Assembly (NCBI RefSeq): GCF_003573695.1 | Contig: NC_039364.1 | Location: 236,151,656 to 236,215,655, forward strand | Origin: Papaver somniferum | Taxonomy: Eukaryota; Streptophyta; Magnoliopsida; Ranunculales; Papaveraceae | Direction: 5' to 3' | DNA length: 64,000 nucleotides | Shown: positions 14,206-28,170 of the stretch, one piece after another | How positions within the stretch are numbered: position 1 is the stretch's first letter | Layout of the letters: the number at the start of each line of letters is the position of its first letter | Notes under the pieces: generated by a model | Told to the model about the DNA's origin: nothing | Database searches by the model: none | What the model saw: only the letters and a program-made list of their open reading frames with translations | Translations under genes and position numbers: made by a program

Positions 14206-14679
14206 AAATAATATAATTATGGTGTGTAGATACGACCGAAATAAAAAAAAATAGATTAGATTGAACGGACACATCAAAGGATTAAACTTACAGCAAATCT
14301 AACGAACACTTTTTTATGAAGTAAAAAAAAAAAACTTATGGGACGTGGATAAATAGATCCATTTATCCACGGTCCAATTATATTTGTTCAATACACTATT
14401 GTCAATATGAACGTTGAAAACATAAAGAAAAAAAGAAAAAACTCAAATATAACTAAAGGGGCAATAAGCAAGCTTAACCCCCTTTTCTTGGTGTCATCCT
14501 AACAAAAACCATATCAAGAAAAAATATTTCATTTTTTCGAGAATCGATAATTTGGGATTATATGAAAGCAATCTAATAGTAAATTCGTATAAATAGAACA
14601 ATAAAAAGAGTGAAAAAAAAAGAAATTACGGGAAGTTAAGTTCACATTATGGAACCCCCACTTTCTTTTTCTTTGTTCA

Positions 14680-15789
14680 TTATTTAAAGTTCGTTTGATT
14701 AACGGGAAGTTCCTTAAACACCTCTGCCTTTTTTGAAATATCATGAACGGTTCCTGGGGGTTGAGCGCCTTTTCCAAGGAAATAGAGAATAGCGGGAACG
14801 TTTGAATAAGTTTGATTCTTTATCGGATCGTAAAAACCCACTTTCCGAAGATCTCTTCCTTCTCTTCGGGATCGAACATCAATTGCAACGATTCTATAGA
14901 TGGCTCATTGGGATAGATATAGATGAACAACGCCCCCTAGAAACGTATAGGAGGTTTTCTACTCGTACGGCTCGAGAAATAATGATTTGAATTTATGTAT
15001 ATAGTTCCAAATAGATTGAGAAAATCAGCAAATCCATTAGACTTTTTTTGCATTCCTTTTTTTCTTCCTTCTCGCAGAAAAGAAAAAACCATTCGTACTC
15101 ATAACTCAAGTTGTATAATTATCAAAGAGCTCGAAGGAAAATCCTTAAGCTTAGGCATTTTATTTATTGAGCTGTCTCTAACCCCCTTGATTTGTCTTGT
15201 TTAGAGTCCATTTTTTATTCCTTGCCCTGACCGAACTTATTGTTGAGACAACAGAAAATGGTGTTTTCTTGTTCCAGGATCCTTTATCGTTGCTTTGAAT
15301 CATTGGGTTTAGACATTACTTCGGCGATCTTTAATCTTTCAAAACGGCAGCAACATACCTTTTGTGATTTATTTCTATCGAAGAATCAGATGAAGGATTG
15401 ATTCCCATGCGATACACTTTTGTTTTGATCAAAATAGTTTTTTGACAATTCCAAGAAAAGAATTTTCTTTTTTTGAAACGTTTGCTCAAATTGGATCCTT
15501 TCGATTTCTATATTGAAGATATTCTTACGAAGTTGTTCCGACTTATTGATTGACACTAACCCTAAACCCTTTCCCTGAGAAATGAATCAAGACTTTCTAC
15601 TCGAGCTCCATCATGTACTATTTACAAACCAACAAAAAGGGATTGTTCTAGTGAAACAGAACAAATTATGTCGAGCCAAGAGCAGCTTCATTCCTTTATA
15701 AAATGGTGGATGTAAGAATCCACAATCGATCATGTCCTTCAAGTCGCACATTGCTTTCTACCACATCGTTTTAAACGAAGTTTTACCAT
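14680..15789 (-). pseudogene. rps16: rps16 pseudogene with intron
   Basis: This is plastid ribosomal protein bS16. Exon 1 (15750-15789, 40 bases) is MVKLRLKRCGRKQ plus one base. The intron (14907-15749, 843 bases) starts GTGCG. Exon 2 (14680-14906) is open for 74 codons: [20 protein letters not shown], then [12 protein letters not shown], then [20 protein letters not shown], ending Phe-Lys-stop. The codon spanning the splice site is normally CGA (Arg). Here the last exon 1 base is T, so splicing would give TGA, a stop at codon 14. Apart from that single change the frame is intact. Position between trnK and trnQ is standard. Confidence 0.92.
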
Positions 15790-16903
15790 AACTTTCCTCT
15801 AGTTTGGAGCCGGTATGGAATTTATTCAATATGGAATCATGAATAGTCATTAGTTCAATCGGCATATAGTAATCTATACTTTCATACTTTCTTTTTCTAT
15901 ATGGAAAGGTTCGTTTTCTGGAGAAGTCTTCGCAAAGGATTCAATTTAATTAACCCCATCTTTTATTCTATGAGCAAAAGAATTTATACAGAAAAGGAAG
16001 AAAAAAACTCTTTTCTTTAATTTGCATCTTCAACATAACAGATTGTTCAAGACGATCAATCATGAAAGATTCAACCTTTATCGACCAACTAAGCTAAAAA
16101 CACCTAACTAAAAAAAGGGGAGGGTCTTTAATTAAATTTATAATACCGGAACAAAATTAATATTAAGTATTAACCAAAGAAATGGGTCCAATAAACTGGA
16201 AAGGCCAGAAATGAGTCGATAGAATTAAAATTAACAAATCACACATCTCTTCGAGAACCAAAGATCGATAAAACATCATTAAAAGCGTTTCGTTTTTAAA
16301 ATTTTATATTTAAATATCAATAGAATCTTTCTTATTTGATCGTGAAATAAATTAAAATATTTCGCAATCAGATCATAGCCAGTAGTTAAAAAAGTTTAAT
16401 AGATATCTCATTTCCGACTCAATCACCCATAGATTTTGAATGAATCATTATCTCGGTGATGGAATGAAAATTTAATTAGTCCCAAGAGCCCCTTCTTGTT
16501 TAGTTTAGACTTCCAAGATCCCCAGAGAATTAATAACTAATAACTGGACTCCCCTGTTTACTTTAAATATCGGGGAAGTAAGGTAGAGTTTTTTCGCATT
16601 TTCACTTTGAATGCGTTATTTATTTTTATTCAAAGACCATAAATTCTTTCTAAGCAACTAGGAATATCGACGGAATAGGCATACACGGAAGAGCCCATCT
16701 AATTTTTGAATTCAACTATTGAGCTATTTTCTAGTCAGGTAGGATAGGAAATAGATTTTGCACTATCGGCATGTCATTTTCCTGGGGTTGTTTTGCGAGA
16801 AAAAAGGGAAAGATATGATTCAGAAAAGAATCAGTAGAACTAAGCTAAGAAAAAAGGATTCGATTTTATTCAACATTACACTTTGAACCTAATTGGACTG
16901 CTC
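15790..16903. other. Plastid rps16-trnQ spacer
   Basis: About 1.1 kb of A/T-rich plastid intergenic sequence. No gene, tRNA or strong repeat is visible on either strand. Confidence 0.75.
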
Positions 16904-16974
16904 TGGGACGGAAGGATTCGAACCTCCGAGTCGCGGGACCAAAACCCATTGCCTTACCGCTTGGCCAAGCCCCA
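16904..16974 (-). tRNA. trnQ-UUG: trnQ-UUG, plastid copy
   Basis: The complement opens TGGGGCTTGGCCAAGCGG and contains the anticodon stem-loop around GGTTTTGGTCCC (TTG anticodon). It has the T-loop GGTTCGAATCC and ends CCGTCCCA. Differences from the usual plastid gene (G to T near the 5' end, and changes in the anticodon stem and variable region) point to decay. Position between rps16 and psbK is normal. Confidence 0.9.
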
Positions 16975-17304
16975 TTTATATTTATATTTGACACCAATAA
17001 ACACTAATATCCGTATTTTTTATTCGTCAATTCCCACCCAAATCTCCATGGAATAGAGTAGATTGTTGTTAGGATTTCATGCATATAGTTGTAGAATTTC
17101 ACTTAATTTATTGATCATTACAGAGAATTAAATTAAGATATTGTATGAAAGTATGACTCCTTTTGTTCTCGGTTGAGAAGTGAACGGTTTTTGATTGAGC
17201 AAGTAAAAAAAAAAGAATTTTGATCTACCTTACTTTCTTCGTTTTTTCCTTAATATCAATAACTCAATCAAAATACAATTATCTCCAAGAAGGAAATTTT
17301 TTTT

Positions 17305-17490
17305 ATGCTTAATATCTTTAGTTTGATCTGTATTTGTCTTAATTCTTCCCTTCATTCGAGTAGTGTTTTCTTCGCCAAATTGCCCGAGGCTTATGCGGTT
17401 TTTAATCCAATTGTAGATGTTATGCCAGTAATACCTGTGCTCTTTCTTCTCTTAGCCCTTGTTTGGAAAGCTGCTGTAAGTTTTCGATGA
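17305..17490 (+). CDS. psbK: psbK, photosystem II K protein, open frame in the NUPT
   Basis: The 61-residue frame is complete and of normal length. It has the cleaved N-terminal leader [13 protein letters not shown], the mature start [20 protein letters not shown] and one membrane helix ending WKAAVSFR. PsbK is a small core subunit of photosystem II. Several substitutions (Ala-Val for Ala-Phe, Ala-Leu-Val-Trp-Lys for Ala-Phe-Val-Trp-Gln) are present, but no stop. A short gene survives by chance more often than a long one, and its NUPT neighbours are dead, so it is probably silent. Confidence 0.93.
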   Translation: MLNIFSLICICLNSSLHSSSVFFAKLPEAYAVFNPIVDVMPVIPVLFLLLALVWKAAVSFR

Positions 17491-17844
17491 TATTTTTTTC
17501 CTACTATTCTACCAACATGTATGATTTTTTCGATAAAAAAGATTATAACAATTAAAAAGATCAGCTAAGTCTTACATTCTGAACCCTCGATCCAAACCTT
17601 TTTATTCTTGGATAATTGCGAGAAATCTGGATCACCTCCCCAACTTGACCTTCTACTTCAAGGGCCATATTAAATTTAGGGTCCCCCACAATATAGAATT
17701 GGGTCATAAAAAAGCCTTTCCGTAACGAAAGAATCTTATTACAAAAGAATTTCTTAAAATTACTTTCTTTTTGAGAAACTACTTCGTTTCTTGGTGTAAA
17801 AAGAGGATATGTGGTATAAAAAAGGATAGTTGATTAAAGATATT

Positions 17845-19824
<1,980 letters not shown>

Positions 19825-19979
19825 AAAAGAGGAAGAGGAAAAAACCTTTTTATTGCTTGTTGGTTTATTCATTTTCTTCTTTTTTTTATTGCATACATTT
19901 AACTATGAGAAAATAAGATAAAATGAAAGGATCTCGGTCTTTTTTTGAATGCAAAAAAAAAGCAAGTCATCGAAGGAAA

Positions 19980-20067
19980 CGGAAAGAGAGGGATTCGAAC
20001 CCTCGGTACAAATAAATCGTACAACGGATTAGCAATCCGCCGCTTTAGTCCACTCAACCATCTCTCC
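19980..20067 (-). tRNA. trnS-GCU: trnS-GCU, plastid copy
   Basis: The complement opens GGAGAGATGGTTGAGTGG and has the GCT anticodon in GGATTGCTAATCC. It carries the long class II variable arm around TTGTACGATTTATTTGTAC and ends with GGTTCGAATCCCTCTCTTTCC. It is 88 bases long, downstream of psbI and convergent with it, as in the plastome. A G-to-A change is present in the D arm. Confidence 0.92.
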
Positions 20068-20965
20068 AAATTGAAAAAATTACTATGTTACGCTTGAAGC
20101 CAAAAAGTCTTTATTTCTTCTTTCACTCTATCATATAGATAGATAAGATAGATACAAATTGGATTAGCAATCCAACTCGAATTTCATTTCGATAATGGGT
20201 ATATCTTCCATAGAAAGAAAAACGGAATCTCCCCCCTTTTTAGCCGAAAGCTCCTTTTATTCCCCGGCCTGGTCAGTACCTAGCCGGTCCATTTCTTACT
20301 TTATTCCAACGCAGTGAATGATAGATCAACTCATTTCTCTGATTTGAAAACAAAAAGACTTGTTATTGAAACAACAACGACAGGAACACAGAAGACTATT
20401 TCCAATCTTATGGTATAGGATAGAAGTGTCTTTGCATTTTTTTCTCAATTTTGAAAAAGAGGGACCTATACTATTTCTTAATATTATAACTATAGTTTCG
20501 TTATTTCTTCAAGGGCAGTCTTTATTTGAAGACTTGAGTTGAGTCCATAAAAAAGACTCCGGGTTTTTATACTAGATCCAGTTGATTGGCTCGAATTCCT
20601 AAAATTTACCAGCGGAATATGAATAAAATAAATAGGGAAAAGGTATCTTCAAAAAATGAAAGAATCAAACTTTCTCTCTTTTTTGATAAAATTTTGTATT
20701 TGCTTGCAAAGTATTGGAGGGTTGAAAAAACGGAGCTACGGACTCTGACACAATTTTTTGTGACTTCAGTGGCTCTTTAAAGAACTCCCAGCAAAAAAAA
20801 AAAGATATAATCTTTTTTTTATAAAACTTCTTTTCCTACCTCATCAAGTTCTACCGACAAAAAGCGTCAACGCTCCAATTTAATAATTATATTCTGATCC
20901 TATCTTTATTATGTAGGATTCCCTTGTTCGACAAAGATTCCATTCATATACAATAATCAATTGTA
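20068..20965. other. Plastid trnS-trnG spacer
   Basis: About 0.9 kb of A/T-rich plastid intergenic DNA. Short open frames in it (for example 20360-20542) have no recognisable product. A second GGATTAGCAATCC at 20,160 repeats the trnS anticodon stem. Confidence 0.75.
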
Positions 20966-21714
20966 GCAGGTATAGTTTAGTGGTAAAAGTGTGATTCGTT
21001 CTATTAATCCCTTAAATAGTTAAGGGGTCTTTCGGTTAATTTATTCCGATCAAAAACTTTCTTTCTTAAAAGGATTTTATCCTTTACCTCTCAATGAAAG
21101 ATTTGAGGAAGAATATACATTCTCGTGATTTGTATCCAAGGGCAAATTCAAAATTGAAAATTGGATTATGGAATTGCGAAGCATAATTTTTTTTAGTTGG
21201 ATCAAAACTTCCAATTGAATGAGTATGAATAAAGGGTCCATGGATAAAGAAAAAAGTGTATTTCAATCGTAACTAGATCTTCCATTTTTTCTTTATAGAA
21301 GGGAATTTGAAGCGAAATAGCTATTAAATAATGACTTTGTTTTACTAGGGCCGTCAACATATTGTTTCATCTCGGTGGAAACACAACTCTTTTCCTCAGG
21401 ATTCGCACAGTAGAAATAGAGAACGAAATTATTAGAAGTATTTGTTAGAATTACCCCCTTCTATAGGGATCATCTATAAAGCGAGTTGTTTTGAATGTAT
21501 TCAGACAAAAAAGCTAACATAGGTGTTATGGGTCGAATTTTATTTTACAACTTAGATTTGGGAATCTATCCATTTTCCATAAAGGAGCCGAATGAAACCA
21601 AGGTTTCATGTTCGGTTTTGAATTAGAGACATCAAAAATAAATGATGAATCGACGTCGACTATAAACCCTAGCCTTCCAAGCTAACGATGCGGGTTCGAT
21701 TCCCGCTACCCGCT
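20966..21714 (+). tRNA. trnG-UCC: trnG-UCC, split by a group II intron, plastid copy
   Basis: Exon 1 (20966-20988, 23 bases) reads GCAGGTATAGTTTAGTGG plus TAAAA. The intron begins GTGTGATTCG. Exon 2 (about 21667-21714) contains the TCC anticodon in CCTTCCAAGC and the T arm GGTTCGATTCC, and ends ACCCGCT. The acceptor base G3 is A (GCAGG for GCGGG), so it mispairs with the CCCGC strand. The intron of about 680 bases is normal in size. Order trnS, trnG, trnR is that of the plastome. Confidence 0.9.
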
Positions 21715-21856
21715 CCATTTTAATTCTGATATACGCATCATTAATGTAAATACGCATATTTCTTTCCTAAATTATTTCACAAAAGAATCTGGTTCCTTTT
21801 TTACAAACAGTAAGATAGTAAAGGAAAAATAAAAAGATAAAATATGGAATGAAAAG

Positions 21857-21928
21857 GCGTCCATTGTCTAATGGATAGGAAAGAGGTCTTCTAAACCTTT
21901 GGTATAGGTTCAAATCCTATTGGACGCA
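21857..21928 (+). tRNA. trnR-UCU: trnR-UCU, plastid copy
   Basis: The 72-base sequence opens GCGTCCATTGTCTAATGG. It has the TCT anticodon in GAGGTCTTCTAAACC and the T arm AGGTTCAAATCCTATTGG, and ends ACGCA. One C-to-A change (GGAAAG for GGACAG) lies next to the anticodon stem. It is followed by atpA on the opposite strand, as in plastomes. Confidence 0.94.
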
Positions 21929-22032
21929 ATTTATTTCCATCTATTTTTTTATCTTTTTATGTCAAGACAGATATTTTGAATGATTTAAATAAGAAACGTT
22001 TATCGACGATTTACTAAGAGTAATCAACTTCT

Positions 22033-22865
22033 TTATGCTTGTTCCTGAAGTAGAAACCGTTCCATCTGTTCCTTAATAGCTTCCTTCAAAAGAACTTCTG
22101 CTTCCTCCGGAAATTTCTTGGTAGAAGATATGATTTCTTGCAATTGAGGTTTATTCATTTTTAAGTAGGTACGTAATTGAACGAGGAATTTCTTTACCTG
22201 ATCTATTTCTAACGAATCAAGATACCCATTCGTTCCAGTATAAATAGTCATTACTTGTTCTTCCATGGTGAGAGGATCCGATTGGGTTTGTTTGAGCAAT
22301 TCACGTAATCGTTGACCTCTTGACAATTGATTCTGAGTTGCTTTATCGAGATCAGAAGCAAATTGTGCAAAGGCTTCTAACTCTGCGAATTGAGCCAGCT
22401 CCAATTTTAATTTGCCAGCTACTTGTTTCATGGCTTTAATTTGCGCCGCAGATCCTATTCTGGAAACAAAAATCCCCACATTTATAGCAGGTCGGATTCC
22501 GGCATTGAATAGATCGGCGGATAAGAATATTTGTCCATCTGTAATAGAAATTACGTTGGTAGGGATATAAGCCGAAACATCCCCAGATTGAGTCTCTACT
22601 ATTGGTAAAGAAGTCATACTTCCTTCACCTAAAAGAGTACTTAATTTAGCGGCTCTTTCCAAAAGGCGTGAATGCAAATAAAAAACATCTCCTGGATAAG
22701 CTTCGCGGCCTGGGGTCTCCGTAATAGAAGAGACATTTGACGATAAGCTTGTACTTGTTTGGAGGGATCATCATAAATGATTGAAGTATGTCGTTCACGG
22801 TATATAAAATATTCATCCAGAGCCGCTCCTGTATAAGGGGCGAGGTATTGTAATGTAGCAGGTGA
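22033..22865 (-). pseudogene. atpA: atpA 3' part (plastid ATP synthase CF1 alpha), truncated and frameshifted
   Basis: The C-terminal part of CF1 alpha is present. An upstream block reads [20 protein letters not shown], then [20 protein letters not shown]. One base is lost in the CCCCAGGCC run near 22,707. The rest then follows in another frame: [43 protein letters not shown] and a C-terminal [10 protein letters not shown] with stop at 22033. About 278 of the usual 507 codons are present. The 5' half, with the P-loop, is absent because the NUPT ends near 22,865. The second frame alone is open for 214 codons. Confidence 0.94.
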
Positions 22866-23231
22866 CGTCTTGCACCAATAGTCCACATCACCATTGATCA
22901 TGCCCTAGCCATCCAGCGCCCGTTCCGCAGACCAAGTTGCAGTGCCACCTCTGCCGATCAGTAGCCAAAGCTGCAGCGCTAATGCCGACACCCCATGGAT
23001 AAGCCAAATTAATGCAAATCCTCCAATGCAAGGATTACAGATTCCTCAAGCCTTCTGCCAAAGGTTAGTCGAATTTCTTTGGCAATCTCTTCACGTCTTT
23101 CCCTTTCGATTTTACTCTTGTCTGTCACCATCTCATGCCTACCCCGCAACAATGCCACTGTTACGTGCTAAGAAGGGACTTAATGTTTATGGTGGCTTTT
23201 AGCTTAGGGTTAAAATTGTAAAAAACCTTGC
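22866..23231. other. GC-rich non-plastid sequence flanking the NUPT
   Basis: Composition changes sharply after atpA, with GCC/TGC-rich words (CATGCC, CCATCCAGCGCC). No open gene is recognised. It resembles the GC-rich repeat DNA at 25.6-28 kb and may be the other side of the element interrupted by the 2.4-kb CACTA insertion. Confidence 0.5.
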
Positions 23232-25601
23232 ATCCACTATAAGAAAATTGAATTTTAGCGACTGCCTCGAGTCAGTTGGTACATGGCAGTTTTTAGTGGA
23301 TGGAGCTTTACAGCAATCTACATGGCAACAGATATGCTATGTGGTTGAATACTTATTTGCTAAAGACCTGTACCAACCATGTTGCTGGAATAGATATCAA
23401 TCAACTACACTAAGCGACTCAATTTCTAGTTGGCACAGTTTTCCGGTAATAACTGAATATCGTTGGTAGAGATATAGAGTGTTTGCTGCTGAAGTATTTA
23501 ACCCACGAAAGCATTGGCTGCTGGAGACTTATACATTGTTGGTAGAGATGGCCTATTAAGATAAAATCTTAGTTGATAAACTATTTTACCCTTTGGATAG
23601 CTGGTTGATTAACAGTGGATTTGAGCACTGAAATATCAGCTGCTCAAGGATTTCAGCCACTGAATAGTTAGTGAAGTTTTGTAGGCACTTGATGTGTTGT
23701 TGGTAAAGATATGTAGACATCAAATGTCTACAAATTGAGTTGCTCAAGTGTTTTATCCGCTCCTTAAGGTGTTGGTAAAGTACAGATTAATGGATGATTC
23801 CGTAATAAAATAAAAATCCAAAACAAAATAAGAATTTCTTTTGTTCAGAAATTTCCTTTAAATCATCATCTTTAAGAAAGTGGAGTAAATTGCACATAAT
23901 AGGATTACTAAAAATACATATTAATTCAGATACTGTTTTATCATTTCCATTACAACAAAAATGTAAAATGTAAATATTATCTCAGAATGGGTGTGGTTTC
24001 TTCCTCCGAAAATGATAAATTTGTGTCCTGCATATATACAAACGAACACATACCAAGAAGATTAGATCCGGCTATATAGTGAAACCAAAGAAAAGCGAAC
24101 TGAAACAAAAATAATAATAAAGCCTGAAATCAATATTTGGTACCTTTTTTCCAAGGGTATATTTTGGAGCTCTGTGATGTAAAATTGATTTGTTCAAATC
24201 CAACAAACCTCTGAGCACCATTAATACTAAAATACTTGCAGACGAAGAAAATAGTGTTCAACAACTTCACACAAGTTGTTTGAGGTAAACCACCAAAACC
24301 TATTTCTGCAAAATCATCAAAACAAAAAATAAAATCACCCGAATCAGAAATATACCCATTCAAAAAAATCCTTAAATTGAAAGGAAAGTAAAAAACTTAT
24401 ATAAATCAAATTGGTAATAATACTTACGAGGAAAATGAAACCCACTGCTTATCAATTGATATCAAATCCCCCATCTTTCTTGTTCTAAAGATGATGATGA
24501 ACTAGCAACAAATCTAAGGAAGAAATAGAAATTCTTAAAAAAAAACACGGTACATATGAATATTAATTCATGTAAAGTAGAAGAAATAAACCTCTGAGAA
24601 AGATAGAGAAATAGTTGCGGCGGCGGCGACCGAATGGGTGAAGAAGAGTGAGAGATGCAGAGTAAATGGAGGAGATGGTGGAGGCGTGAATAAAGTTTTA
24701 TAGCTATATGGCTTTAATATGAGAGATAAGAAAAGAGAAGCAGGTGGAGGTCTTTTAAGCGTTAGATCTTCTCTAATCTCAAGGGATACAGGAAGTGGTA
24801 TTGTTTGATTTTGTTGTGGTCTATGCATCTATGTTTGATGTTTTAGTAATTTAGATTTCACACGTCATGATAAATTTGGATTTTCAATGGGACCCGTCGG
24901 AGCAAGCTGTATTATTTGAAAATGAAAATACAGACAAACTCGATGCCCCGCTAAATACTAAATTATCACTCTGCACAAAACCAAACACGTCACAAACACC
25001 CCACTTCAAAGGTCCTATTTTCCATATCGTGGGACCCCTGTTCTTTTTTTTCTTTTTTTTTTTTTTTGCCTACTTACTTGAATGAAGGGGGAGATGCCAC
25101 GTCAAGCTTTATCATTTACTTGCCAAACCATGTCGGGTGAAAGCTAATGCCCATGCCAAAAATATGATAGTTGTGTCTACCAGCAAACTAATTTTACGGC
25201 TAAAGCTTGTGGATAGAAGTATTTAAATTTCAGTGTAGTTTGTTGTTGCAAACTCCGGTGGCTGAAAGCTACTAACGACCTCAACAATTTAATGATCGTT
25301 ATAGATGTCTACTAACAGTCTCTTTGGTGGATAAAATTAGTGGTCAGAACTATATAGTTTCTAGTGCATCTTTCAGTTGTCAAGTCATGGTGGCTGAAAT
25401 CCACTAGCTGCATAAGCGATAGTTTGGTTGGTAGAGCATTGTAGTCAAAGGGCGCTTCCTAGTGGCGTTGCTGAAAATTGGTGGTTAGAGGCTTTTAGGA
25501 ATCCGACCCGATTTTAGTCGCAAAACAAAGTAGTTAGAGGGTTCCACCAACAACAGTTGGTCAGAAAATTGTCGCTAAAGCCAAGTTTTCTTGTAGTGAT
25601 C
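23232..25601. mobile_element. CACTA (En/Spm-like) element, non-autonomous, 2,364 bp, with ATC target duplication
   Basis: The element itself is 23235-25598. The left end reads CACTATAAGAAAATTG and the complement of the right end reads CACTACAAGAAAACTTGG. The first 28 terminal bases match at 22 positions, ending in a shared TTTAGCGAC. The 3-base duplication ATC flanks it (23232-23234 and 25599-25601), the size CACTA transposases make. Subterminal regions carry repeated GTTGGTAGAGAT-like words (left) and GTGGCTGAAA-like words (right). No transposase is seen. The middle (about 24,100-24,840) has a minus-strand pyrimidine-rich stretch with a GCC repeat, resembling a captured gene promoter or 5' leader, and an unrecognised 77-codon minus frame (24130-24363). 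Confidence 0.85.
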
Positions 25602-26195
25602 TGATGTGACGTCACTCTGTAAGGAAACAGAGTCATGAGTGTTAACATCTCCGCTGACATACTTATTGAACCATTCAATATATTTACATGAAATTTATCC
25701 AGACTGGCGTATGTAGCAACCATCCCATGTTTTGTAAATTTCGGCGCCTTGCATATATTCACTTAATATAAGTTTCTTTGAATTCTTTCTATGCTATGTT
25801 CCCCGGCTGAACCCTTAATGTTGATATGGCATGACGATTCGTGTTTACTCACAGCAGAGTAGCACGAATTTCCAAATATCAAGGATAAGGTCTTTGCATA
25901 AGGTATTCAATCAGAAAGCATGCTGCTCTCTGGCTATGAACTTAAAGAACTCTGTGTCAACACATAGAATTAAATCAATTACTTTTGCGCCTTGCGCAGT
26001 GTATCGGACCTTGCTTTTCGAAAGTAAGCCTAGGAAAACTAGGTAATTAATCCGCCATGGATTAGTAGTTGCAAAACCCTGCCCAGAATTAGAAACACAG
26101 GAGTCGTAGCAGCAAAGGGAGGCATGGCCATGCCTTAGGCCAGCTGGCGCCACTTTCCATTGGCCACGCCCCATCCTAAACCGGCCCTATTTCCC

Positions 26196-26430
26196 TCGAC
26201 CAATCAGGTCGCCTCAAACCCGCCACGCGCATATAAGTTATGGCTGGGCCCTTACTTGCCGACCCCACTTCCCATTGACCAATCAGGTCGCTTCAAAGCT
26301 TCCACACTCACGCCAGAAGTATAACCGCGCCCATGCTTGGATGGCCCCTCTCATTCCTACCGACCAATCAGGTCACTTTAAAATGCACCACGAGTCCTTA
26401 TGTTTGGCCGCCCCCTTTTCTTGGTCAATC
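26196..26430 (+). repeat. Four diverged repeats with GACCAATCAGGTCGC
   Basis: GACCAATCAGGTCGC or close variants occur near 26,199, 26,277, 26,361 and 26,423 (the last as GGTCAATCAAGTCGC). Each is preceded by a pyrimidine-rich CCC stretch and followed by a C/A-rich segment with a weak TATA-like word. Spacing is about 60-85 bases. The CCAAT core suggests a repeated upstream promoter module. Confidence 0.7.
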
Positions 26431-27451
26431 AAGTCGCTCTGAACCCGTCATCATATATTAAAGTACAAACGCACCCTGTCGTGCCACCATACTAATTGGC
26501 AAGCCAAACGCGCCCTGCCACAACAACGTATTAATTGGCTTTCCAAAAGCCGAACCAACATGCCGAACGTGCCATGTTGCGCCAATAAGTTGAGCGGCAC
26601 GCCAACATGCCACTCCGCCGCACCAACATGCCATTTCGTGGCAACATGCCATAAATAGCGCTCTACGTGCTAACCTACCTCCTGTTTGGGGCCAACGCCA
26701 TGATAAGCTCAAATTAGGGTTTTCTAATTAAAAGCACGATCCTACATTAACCAAACCCCAATTTTCGCTACACATGCCACTTCGACCCCACAACATGCCA
26801 CGAGCCGTATGGGGCCCAGGAAGCCCTAGGAACGACGCCATATCATAGCCACCCACGACAATCCTTACTCTTGTGGCCGTTTCCACACTACGGCCTTGTC
26901 ATAGTTCCTTTGGCATAGCTATGGCACCGTTTGCACAAAAAAGGTGTCTCCATGCCGCGGCCTCATGCCACACGCACCAATTAGGGTTTTCACATGCCAA
27001 ACTTTAATTTCGGAAAATTTGCTACGCCAACCAAGCCAAGTAACGTTTCCCAAAGCGTTGGGATTGATGTGGCAATAAGGTCAATGTCTCCACGCCACAT
27101 GTGTGTCCAACACCAAGGTGCCAAAGTCTAGCGCCATGACTATGCCAGACGCTACTTCGTGTCACTGGCATGTGGTAACTATGCCAACCACGCCGCCATG
27201 CCACAATCATGTCGCACGTGCTAAATAGAGTTGTGATGCGCCAAACCTTAATTTGGCTCAAAGTTGACATCCAATGACTCTCGTAAGGCCTCAAGATTAA
27301 CTTAGCAACAGGTCCAATGTTGCCAGAAGCCATATTTGGGGTCTAACATCAATATGCCAAAACAGTTGCCACGGCTACGTCACTGGCATGCAGCTATGCC
27401 ATGGCTCCGCCAGACGCCACTATGCCAATGGCGTCAAGTTGCTATACAACA

Positions 27452-27790
27452 AGATGCGGCCATAATCAATGGCCATCCTTCCTCATGAGATGCAATCTCA
27501 GCCATCCAAGTTCGCCACCGAACTGACATACTTGTGGCAAGTTTCAGGCGATCATCTTCCTAAATCTAGTGGCCATGGCTACGCCAGGCGCTACTTGCAT
27601 CACCGTGCCACTGGCATGCACAAACCATGCCATATTTCCACTGGCATACACCAAAACATCAGCGTCGTTATCAGGAGCCAACACAAGGTAGCCATAATCA
27701 ACGGCTACCCTCCTTCATGAGATGCGATCTCAACCATTGAAGTTCACCACTGAACTGACAAACCTGTGGCAAGTTTTAGGTGACCAGCCA
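27452..27790. repeat. Internal direct repeat of about 100 bases, two copies
   Basis: The blocks starting near 27,452 and 27,687 share GCCATAATCAA, CATCCTT/CCTCCTT, TCATGAGATGC, ATCTCA, a TTCACC/TTCGCC-ACTGAACTGACA-like stretch and TGTGGCAAGTTT. Identity is imperfect. Confidence 0.7.
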
Positions 27791-28170
27791 AAATGAGCCT
27801 AATAGCATTGCATGCTAGTTTCCTGCGGTAAGTCCCTTGACTTTGACTTGCCACACGTAGCAAAGTGCTACATGTTTTCCACGAAAACACTCGAGACATC
27901 AAACATGTCACAAACTGGGGGATAATCATCAGGGTGTTGGTCTGGCGGTTTACAGCGTGCGGCGTGTAATACGCCCGTTACAAGAAAGTGTCATGAAGAA
28001 GGGTGATTAGTAATGTCAAAAAGTAATGGTGTAAACGTTTCCTTCATCATGGAAGCATAAATTATAACGTTACACGTTACTCCACTTTTCCACCACTCAA
28101 TCGTTTCCACTTCCTATGAGATCAGGGTACGTTTTATTACGACTTGTATAAATAGGTTTCACTTATTTCC

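Larger units (their letters stand above)
25602..28170. repeat. GC-rich repeat tract, probable LTR-retrotransposon sequence
   Basis: This 2.6 kb is unusually GC-rich for the window and packed with ATGCCA/TGCCAC words. It has no long meaningful frame. It contains four CCAATCAGGTCGC-type repeats (26.2-26.4 kb), an internal duplication (27.45 and 27.69 kb) and, at its right side near 28,146, TGTATAAATAGG, a TATA-type promoter word. Dense non-coding repeats with a TATA box suggest U3/LTR material. No integrase, reverse transcriptase or paired LTR could be found in the window, so the class is inferred. Confidence 0.45.

Noticed and set aside
20150..20180. Second tRNA-Ser-like stretch (GGATTAGCAATCC near 20,160)
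   Set aside because: Only the anticodon stem-loop is repeated; no acceptor or T arm surrounds it.
24568..24828. 86-codon minus-strand frame rich in Pro/Leu/Ser
   Set aside because: Its sequence is a pyrimidine-rich leader-like tract; low complexity, no domain.
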